From Ceratodon purpureus (lineage: Eukaryota > Streptophyta > Bryopsida > Pseudoditrichales > Ditrichaceae): 64,000 bases of DNA. The notes beneath the pieces were generated by a model. The model was not told where the DNA came from, ran no database searches, and saw nothing but the letters and a program-made list of their open reading frames with translations. Position numbers and translations under genes: made by a program. Each line of letters begins with the position of its first letter. Position 1 is the first letter of the stretch. Below, in pieces: positions 57,106 to 64,000 of the stretch. The stretch spans positions 75,010,303-75,074,302 of the forward strand of contig CM026426.1 in assembly GCA_014871385.1 (NCBI GenBank). The letters are read 5' to 3'.

Positions 57106-60100
57106 CTATTTCTTTGCCAAAGGGTGAGTCAAGATTCCACTCTCTAGGACTATCTTGACCTCGTTGAAACTAAAGGTGGGCGCATGGATGAAAAGATCGG
57201 CGTCCGGGTCACGGTTGCAGTCCTTCATTAGAATGTAATAAAGGTGCTTGCAATAATAGAATTGCGTCCTTGCTCTGAACTTCGTCATGGTCTTTCTGAA
57301 TGCAGGGCAAGTGCAAGCTGGGTAGGAGCTGATGGTGATGTGGTACTGTGTGATGGCTGGAGCAACGCCGGAATCTAACCCGATGATGCAACCATGGCCC
57401 GGGTGAGGTATCATAGTGACAGAGCGTAGGCGAGCTTTGAGGGAGTCGGATGAGCCCATTGAGAGGCGCTGCGCTGGATTCAGACGAGTGGCAGTGCGTT
57501 TCACCATCTTGCCGTCTCTCTTACCAAGGTAGCGGTCAACTTCAGCAGGAACAGGTACTGATCTCAGATTTGCAGGCGGCGGGGCAGCAGAAAAGAGGCG
57601 TCTCGGGGAGACAGGATCTTCTTCGGGAGTTGAAACCCTGCCGCTTCAAGTGCTCGAATTTCCGTGAGGTTTAGGTTTGTACCTAGCTTCACCGGCCAAA
57701 CCTCTGGAATCGGAGGCATCTCTTGGTCCTTAGAGAATTTGGCAACCCACCTGCGTCTCGTACCCTTTACACACCTCTCGATGTCGTCGGAGCAGAAGAA
57801 GAACTCTATCTTCTCAGCTATGTTTCTGAAAGTTGGTCCAGATTCCTGTGTAGGTAGATGCTGCAGTTGAAGTAGCACCCCTTACAATCTTCTCGGTACA
57901 CTTCTTCTTCATAACTGCCATCTGTGCCCAGCAGCACTTGGCAGAAGTCTTGAGCAGTCTCGAAATGTGCCACTCCTTGATATTTACCCTGGTTTCTTCA
58001 ATTGCATTGACATGTCGAACCCCCTTCTCGTTCACAAGTGATGATGGGGTATCCTGGGATGTTGCTGCCGTAGGTTGAACTTCAACTACCTCGGTCTCAT
58101 CTCCGATGTCATCTTCCACTATGACAGTCATCGCCATAGTGCGAGCCCTGACATTACGTCCTGAACCTTTAGGACGAGAATAGTTTACCTTGTCCGAATG
58201 ATGTGATTCTTCTTCAGCTCGAATGGGAAGGTCTGCCTTTCGTTTGATAGACCCAAACACTTCTTCTCCTGGCATGTGAGGCAGTCTTGTGCAGAACTCA
58301 TGTGCACCGGGCATCTCCAACATCGCATCCTCTAAAAGTATGGGGTTTCCTGTCTGCTTTGCCCTGCGTTCAGCGTTCCTTAGCTTGAGTTCCTTCTTGG
58401 ATGGTCCCGTGCCGCCCACGTCACCTTTCAGGAATTGGTAAAAGTTGACGACCTGTAGAAATGCACGGACGAAGTCGTCCACAGTAGCAACATACAAATC
58501 CTGGCTATTGTTTCCTGAAGCTTGGAGCCATTTGTTGTGGACAGTTTCGGCCAGGTTGCATGAAGGCATCTCTGAAAATTCTTCTTCTGTAAATTTCTGC
58601 AAGGGGGGCACACAAAGTTTTAGAATTGATAAATCAACCTTGACGAGAGAGCTTAATTTGAAGAAGTAGGAGAATCAGTTACATAGAAATTATCGTACCT
58701 GGGTCATGAAGCCTCCCCACTGTCGAATACGGTAGTGCCAGAATGCGAGCCAAAGCTCGAGCTTGTTCAAGGCCTTCTCCGACACTACTCCTGCGGATAC
58801 CCACCAAGCGCGCTGGGCGTTATACAAGGTATCCGCTTCTTCCATACTCTGCGCTTTTCAATACTGGTGACACATTTTCTTGTGCTGTTCCCAAAACTCC
58901 TCAGGGATGTGCTTCTCCGTGTGATTGACCATGGATTGTGTCCAATGGAACAGGCAAGTTCTCTCTCTGTCCACCATCGGGTCTTCCTTATTGCCATTTC
59001 CATACACAACTCGAACTGCGTTCCAGTTGGCTTGAGCGCTGTCCGCCATGAAGCCTTTAAAGTTTGGCGCCTTGACGCCATTCCTTTCCATGACCAGGTT
59101 GAGGTTTTGCCAAAAAAGAATTTGGGCTTGGCTATCCTCGGACTGCATGTCACATGTGGCAATCGTCATGACACGACAGTAGGTCGAGTCGTACACGTGG
59201 CAGGCCATCGTGGTCCAGTACTTTACTCTTTTCACATGATCAAACATGACCCATGCGTTCTGCAGATCTTCACCCGGCTGCATTCTTCTCACCAAGTCGA
59301 CGCCACTTCCTGGTCCAACTTCAGACATCTTGAAGAGGAACACCTTGTCAAGATCAGCCCCCTGCCCTGGAAATTTGTTCTCTTGGACATAGGCCCATAG
59401 ACTGATACCACGCAGCTTGGTGATGGCGTCCATGACGCCGTACCTTCTCAACAACCTGAATGTCATCACCTTGTTGCGGATATTAGGGGAAGCCATGTCC
59501 TTGCACCGGTCAAGTACGGGAACAAGCTCCTCCATCGTCAGTTTCCTCGGGGGTGCATCTTCAGGTTGAAGAAGATAAGTGCCAATCAGGACCTTGCTCG
59601 CCTCCAACACGACGGCACTCTTCTTAGCTCCAGGAGTATTCTCAACTTGTTCCTCGATCAGGCTATTGATCTCTGTCTTAGAGTCCCTATAGTCCCCTAC
59701 CTTGACTCGGTGATCATGAGTCCCAACATGGATACATGCCCTAGTCTGATTTAGTTTCCCATAAACATAATAAATCTTAGCTCCACATGTAGCAATACAT
59801 GCAGGAGGTTCCTTACATACCTTGCAGACCAGTGTTGAACTTGTTGGGGGTGGCTGACCCACTAGGAACGCTTGAAGGGTACATCCTTCAAACTCCGTCT
59901 CGTTGACCTTGGCGATTCGAGGATGACGGTTCAGAAAGTTTCAGTCTTTGTTGTTGCATCGCAGCCAACCAGCGCAGATTGAGTAGCGAAACGAAAGGCC
60001 AACGTCGTTAGTGATGTTGGTGGTCTTTGTCTTGGTCCAGACATGGCCATCGTAACGCTTGTCCATTCCTTGCATTGCCTTGGCCTGCAACTTCGCAGCT

Positions 60101-60360
60101 CCTTTAACAATTGGGGGAAGCTCAAAAACTACTGGACCGTCGAACACTGCAGGCAAGTACTCAACCTTCTCGTGTCTCACTCTTGAATAATCTATTTTTT
60201 TGAGAATGTTTTTCTTTCCTAGTCTCTCCGCAAGTTTCCTAATAAGCGGAATTACACTAACAGCCTCCTCTTCTAAGGATTGGGAGGTACTGGCACATTT
60301 GTCTGGAAGTGTTGTTGACATGCTAGATTCTACAGCCTGTCCTGGAACATAAGGGATATG
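57106..60360 (-). pseudogene. Decayed MULE-like transposase with SWIM zinc finger and one clear intron
   Basis: Read on minus from about 60360. An N-terminal region (MSTTLPDKCAS...) leads to a zinc-binding-like stretch (SICAGWLRCNNKD) with in-frame TGA at 59941-59943, continuing in frame (NFLNRHPRIAKVNETEFEG). The core has YDSTYCRVMTIATCD, FKGFMADSAQANW and CLFHWTQSMVNH, the MULE-type Asp/Asp and C/H pattern. TGA at 58858-58860 interrupts MCHQY-x-KAQSMEEAD. An intron (58698-58597) joins FMTQ to KFTEEEFSEMPSCNLAETVHNKW in frame. Later one-base shifts near 57850 and 57580 precede the SWIM finger CTCPAF...YYCKHLYYIL and the end at TAG 57106-57108, followed directly by TAA and TGA. It is inactive as read; no terminal repeats were found. 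Confidence 0.6.
58597..58698 (-). other. Predicted 102-bp intron in the MULE-like gene
   Basis: Minus-strand donor CAG|GTACGA and acceptor CCCCCCTTGCAG. Phase 0 on both sides, and it links two conserved-looking segments. Confidence 0.6.
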
Positions 60361-61382
60361 ACAGGCGTCACAGCAATAGTATCTAAGCCAGGCTCTACCT
60401 TCACCTTGACATCACGAGGCAGAGGAGTCTGAATAGTACAAGTAGATGACTGACGACGAGTTAGAATCTCAGTGGACGCCTCCATCTGGGACTCTGTGAG
60501 ACCATAAACTCTGTACCTACCAGGATAAAGGTTCCAGAACCTGTAAGGGGTATTTAAGTAATTATGGACAAAACGCTCAATTATGGACTACTTTGCATCA
60601 TCAGTAGACGTCCAATTCATGTGTTATCCCTCAAATTTAATGACAAAGATGTCAAATATTTATGAAAAAATGCATTCCGCTTACAAGGGATAAAATCATT
60701 TGAGTGAATTTTAATATAATGTTGAATAGAGGACATCCAAGCCCACTATCATGGCCGAATCTCTCGGCGAGTGGCTGACTGAGAACCCTAAAACCTAGAA
60801 ACCCTAAACCCTAGAAACCCTATCCTTAGAAATCTATCTGTTCTAATAAAAGGAAATACTTGCTCTGCAAAATGTGGATCTGTGAAGTGAAGCGGGTGAA
60901 GGGAAGATCGTTGGCGACCTGCTGAGTGGACACGACTGCCAGGCATCTCACATTGGGGTGTCCGTCTGTGAAAACTCCGGAGTTGTCGTTTAGAATGAAC
61001 AGTATTCACGGTCACAACGAATGGAAGTCCTTTGTAGTCGGCTGGCCGCCGACTAGGAGAGCCAACCTCTTCCTCACTGAACCGACCTCTGGAATTTGAA
61101 ATACATATAAAAATGATGAGTAAATAAGTCCTAGTCCTAATGATAAAAATGATGAGTAAGCTAGTCCTAGTGGGCTACCAGCCGAGTAGGAGAGTAGGGG
61201 CTACTAGACTAGGTCCACGTTGGCAACTAGTCGTCCAGAAAACCCTAGAGAAGTGGATTACTAGAACGTTTACCAATTTACTAGACGAACTCCAACCGGA
61301 TACTGTAGAAGAAGGTTGCATACTGTAGAAGAAAGTCGCATACTATAGAAGTTAGTCGCATATTGTCCAATATTTTGTCGTT
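60361..61382. other. Spacer with telomere-like stretch
   Basis: 60361-60490 may carry further 5' exons of the MULE-like gene (a minus-strand frame with PLPRDVKVKVEPGLD). The rest has no gene. Two related words, GGCTGGCCGCCGACTAGGAGAG near 61040 and GGCTACCAGCCGAGTAGGAGAG near 61168, suggest a small duplicated segment. Confidence 0.35.
60784..60826. repeat. Degenerate interstitial telomere-like repeat
   Basis: Repeated AACCCTAAA/AACCCTAGA words on the plus strand, matching the plant TTTAGGG type on the other strand. Too short to be a telomere. Confidence 0.5.
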
Positions 61383-61904
61383 ATGGGGAGGCGGGGTAGC
61401 AATGTGTGGTATCCGCAGTATCAGAAGACACCTGCTGACGTCGAGGAGCTCCGGCCATGGTTTAGGGCGGTGGTCGCCCGTTCTCACAACACAGCTATTC
61501 CTGCGTTCAAATACATCAGTGAGATTCTGCAGCCAAGTGCGGAGTGGTTTTGGAGTATTGCTCACAGCATTGAGTTGTTGGAGATCTCTGACGCTTCCGG
61601 CATCGCCTTCCCACTGACATTCGAGGAGTCCGAGGAGTCTGAGGAGTCCGAGAGTGTTGGCAGCGTTCACTTCAGCCACACAGGGGAGGTGTCAATGCAA
61701 ACCATGTCAACTGCAGGGTGGCTCCGCATTGTTGGCGAAGCATACGACATCTTGGAGGGTGCAGGAAGTCGGTGCTCTGGCCAAGATCAGTGGTGCGGAG
61801 GGAACGCAAGCCCGCAGTCCACGTATTCGTCGTTTGGATCCGTGCATCCATTCGTCGATACTGGGTGTAGTGCTGTCCGAGCCAAGTCTACTGCGAAGGA
61901 CTGA
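61383..61904 (+). CDS. Unrecognised 173-aa protein
   Basis: ATG 61383 (MGRRGSNVWYPQY) to TGA 61902-61904. Contains a helical-looking stretch (ELRPWFRAVVARSHNTAIPAFKYISEIL), an acidic repeat encoded by GAGGAGTC(C/T) triplication (EESEESEESE, near 61625-61650) and a Cys-poor tail. No family recognised. It sits between two minus-strand transposase genes and could be an accessory element frame or a host gene. Confidence 0.35.
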   Translation: MGRRGSNVWYPQYQKTPADVEELRPWFRAVVARSHNTAIPAFKYISEILQPSAEWFWSIAHSIELLEISDASGIAFPLTFEESEESEESESVGSVHFSHTGEVSMQTMSTAGWLRIVGEAYDILEGAGSRCSGQDQWCGGNASPQSTYSSFGSVHPFVDTGCSAVRAKSTAKD

Positions 61905-62294
61905 TCGCTGCATGGTGTTGGCGACCATATGCAGCTTTTTGGTTTTTTGGCTTTAGGGTGAATTAGTGTGTGTTAGAATTATCCAGCTCATTTTCAATAG
62001 AGTTGCTTCACACACTCGGATAGTTGTAGAATTCATGGTTAGCATTTGTTACTGAGGCTTTAGGAGTAGTGGCATCTCTGATGTATACACAATACAAAGT
62101 AACATGTAAAGGGCGGAACACTACCGTTGTACTCCGATAAGAATATAATGAAATTGATAAATATTTTTTCCCAGTTTCTCAAAGCGCATAGTGGTTCTAC
62201 CAATGTTGTGGAAAGCGTCGGCGGGCAGCCGACTAGAGTAACAGTGTCCACCGTAAAAATCACAGGCCATACAATATAGACCAGCCTCACAAAG
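61905..62294. other. Spacer downstream of the DUF7869-like gene
   Basis: Probable 3' flank of the minus-strand gene. The word GGC(A/G)GGCAGCCGAC occurs near 62220 and a related GCGGACAGCCGACG near 62333. No clear terminal repeat was found. Confidence 0.3.
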
Positions 62295-63972
62295 TCACCG
62301 TTCATGATGCTTATCTAACATGGTTAGAGGCATCGGCGGACAGCCGACGACCACCGAAGAAGGAAAAGTAAGGCAGCAGAAAGGATAGGGCTCCACCTCA
62401 TCCTCGTCACCGGGACGAATATCCGGATCCGGTATATATTCGTCCTCTGCATCGAATGTGGTGACGTGGTCCCGCTTCCAGTCTGAGATAGGCCAGAATC
62501 CTACCTGTAAGGTGGCGGAATTGGGGGGCAGTGGCTCGTTGACCTCCTTTAAAATTCGCTCCCAATACAGTACATATGGTAACATGTCTTGTGCGTATTT
62601 CTTATCCCGAGCCATGCCAGTTCTCCAATACTCAATGTACTTTGATAATCCACTTTTAATGAAATTTCTCTTCTCTGAACACTCCGCTGCCCTTGCCACC
62701 TCTTTATCTGTGTTCCTCTTGCCCTCATCGAGTTCAACACTACCCCATAAGTGCTTATGAGGAACCGGTTTGGGATCACCGACGGGCAAACGTGGTTTAC
62801 CCTCTTTGTCTGCCCTCCACATTTTCACGGGTTTGCCAGGTGGAAGCCATGACGGATCAGTTGCACGCTTCTTGTACCTCATCACGGGCCACCCCGCATC
62901 CTCCCCATCCTCCACAACATAGAACTTAAAAAGATGCATTTCACTGTGACCTTCTATCGCATTACCTCCGTCGTGATGAAAATCAGCAACATAACTTTTG
63001 AAGTCTGCCACTTCCTGAACAACCTCTGGAATAAAGGCAACTGTCTTCTGAGAATCCATGAATGCCTTCATAAGGTCGGCAAGGCAGTATGTGTTCTTTC
63101 GCTTAATGAGTTTCGACAGGTGACTGAAGTGGGCGTCGATGTCCTCATGTGTGTGTCCCACAATCAGGAAACCAACTGTAACTTCCTTGAATATTCGCCT
63201 CGCCGTCAGCAACGAGCAGAATGCTAGAAGAAACCGGTTCTTGTTGTCCTTCGCAGAATTGTCAAGCTGGAGATACAACTTCTTCGGCAAAGGAATAGCA
63301 GGCCTACCAGGCAGAGGTGGAGTGAGTGGTTCATCTCTAGAGGGTGGAATTGAGGGGATGCAACGTGACGATCCATGCATTAGCGCTTCAAAGAATTCAT
63401 TCTGTGGCGGAGCCTCGAAGAGTGCTTTTGACTCCCTGAACAGGTAGTCTCTCCAAGGCACGGAATACCCTGCACAACGAGGAGATTGTGAAATTTGGGT
63501 CTCCTGGCCACAGGGCAGTTGCATAGTGTGCGTAGGCGCCATCTCCGTGACCGTGAGTCAGCATTCCATTACAGGAAATCGGAATTTGACCAAGCCCTGC
63601 CGTAGCCTTTGTGATACGTTGCATCCGGGGGATCGCTGTTTTCAATGTGTCCTTCTTATCGTGTATGATGCATAGGAACTCAGTAGGACTCTGTATAGAT
63701 TGGGTTGTCCATCCGTAATAAATGTTGCGACAAGCTCGCTGATAGTTCAAATGCCTGGTCCTATCCTCTGTCAAGCTCTGCCACTCGACCGACCCTCTAG
63801 GATACTTGGCAATGAGTTCGACGAGGAAGTCACACTCAGTGCACTTGGAGAAATTACTTCCTACCGCCTTGACCTCAACGTTGCGGAAGTTTTCCTTCCT
63901 CATGCGACTAACGGAGGACTGCGAAATCAGCTTCGCGTTGCACTGCTCATTGACTTGAATAGCACAGAGTGA
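62295..63972 (-). pseudogene. DUF7869-like transposase-type gene, copy B, runs off the right edge
   Basis: The frame is open from about 63972 on minus, so the start lies outside. It carries KCTECDFL, IIHDKKDTLKTAIPRMQRI, then ALWPGDPNFTISSLCRVFRALER. A one-base shift near 63450-63480 (absent in copy A) separates this from LFRESKALFEAPPQNEFFEALMHG. Next comes LPKKLYLQLDNSAKDNKNRFLLAF and VGFLIVGHTHEDIDAHFSHLSKLI, ending at TGA 62295-62297. The pattern HDKKD / LQLDN...KN / GHTHEDID fits what I remember of DUF7869 proteins and looks like a DDE (RNase H-fold) core; the transposase role is inference. Downstream is a region shared with copy A (RYKKRA, WLPP, EPYPFC). Confidence 0.6.
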
Positions 63973-64000
63973 GGCCGATCAGTTGGCAAGTTCGTCATCC

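Noticed and set aside
60784-60826. Chromosome end
   Set aside because: Only a few degenerate telomere-type words, with coding sequence on both sides.

Overview
The window looks like nuclear DNA of a streptophyte (green plant lineage), most likely a charophyte alga or an early-diverging land plant. The support is a very strongly conserved plant-type tandem CCCH zinc-finger gene (41.4-43.3 kb), an L1-type LINE whose ORF1 has the plant DUF4283-like plus CCHC layout, TTTAGGG-type telomere-like motifs, and plant-style GT-AG introns. Chara-like algae are my best guess, at low confidence. All three stop codons appear as natural gene ends, so I read it with the standard code.

Most of the window is mobile DNA. 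Left part (0-5 kb): an atypical protein-kinase-like gene open to the window edge, then a coiled-coil plus RING-like gene with one visible intron. Each has one in-frame TAG, and each is followed by a block rich in GTCCG repeats. 5.2-7.75 kb: two diverged copies of a TTAA-class MITE, one holding a 147-bp foldback. 7.9-11 kb: an AT-rich island with a decayed DDE transposase-like gene. 11.2-11.7 kb: a 59-bp-arm hairpin and two tRNA-derived SINE heads; a second SINE copy lies at 38.35 kb.

13.39-18.95 kb is a complete PIF/Harbinger transposon (21-bp ends, TAA target duplication) with an intact transposase and a SANT/Myb-like partner broken by stops. 19.1-22.5 kb holds a hAT transposase of the ZNF862-like type. 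23.3-36.7 kb is a decayed L1-type LINE on the minus strand, split by a young Ty1/copia element (25,682-30,831) with indistinguishable LTRs and a GTGTT target duplication. 37.4-39.8 kb holds exon-like pieces of host genes. 41.4-43.3 kb is the only clearly whole, conserved host gene, in a GC-rich patch.

44-56.3 kb is AT-rich and mostly unrecognised. It contains a decayed copy of a DUF7869-like transposase gene, minisatellites and a 220-240-bp tandem repeat. 57-60.4 kb is a decayed MULE-like transposase with a SWIM zinc finger and one recognisable intron. 62.3-64 kb is a better-preserved second copy of the DUF7869-like gene, running off the right edge. The coding parts of the DNA transposons and the LINE are mostly broken by single in-frame stops and one-base shifts, often in homopolymers. 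That is the pattern expected of methylated, decaying repeats.
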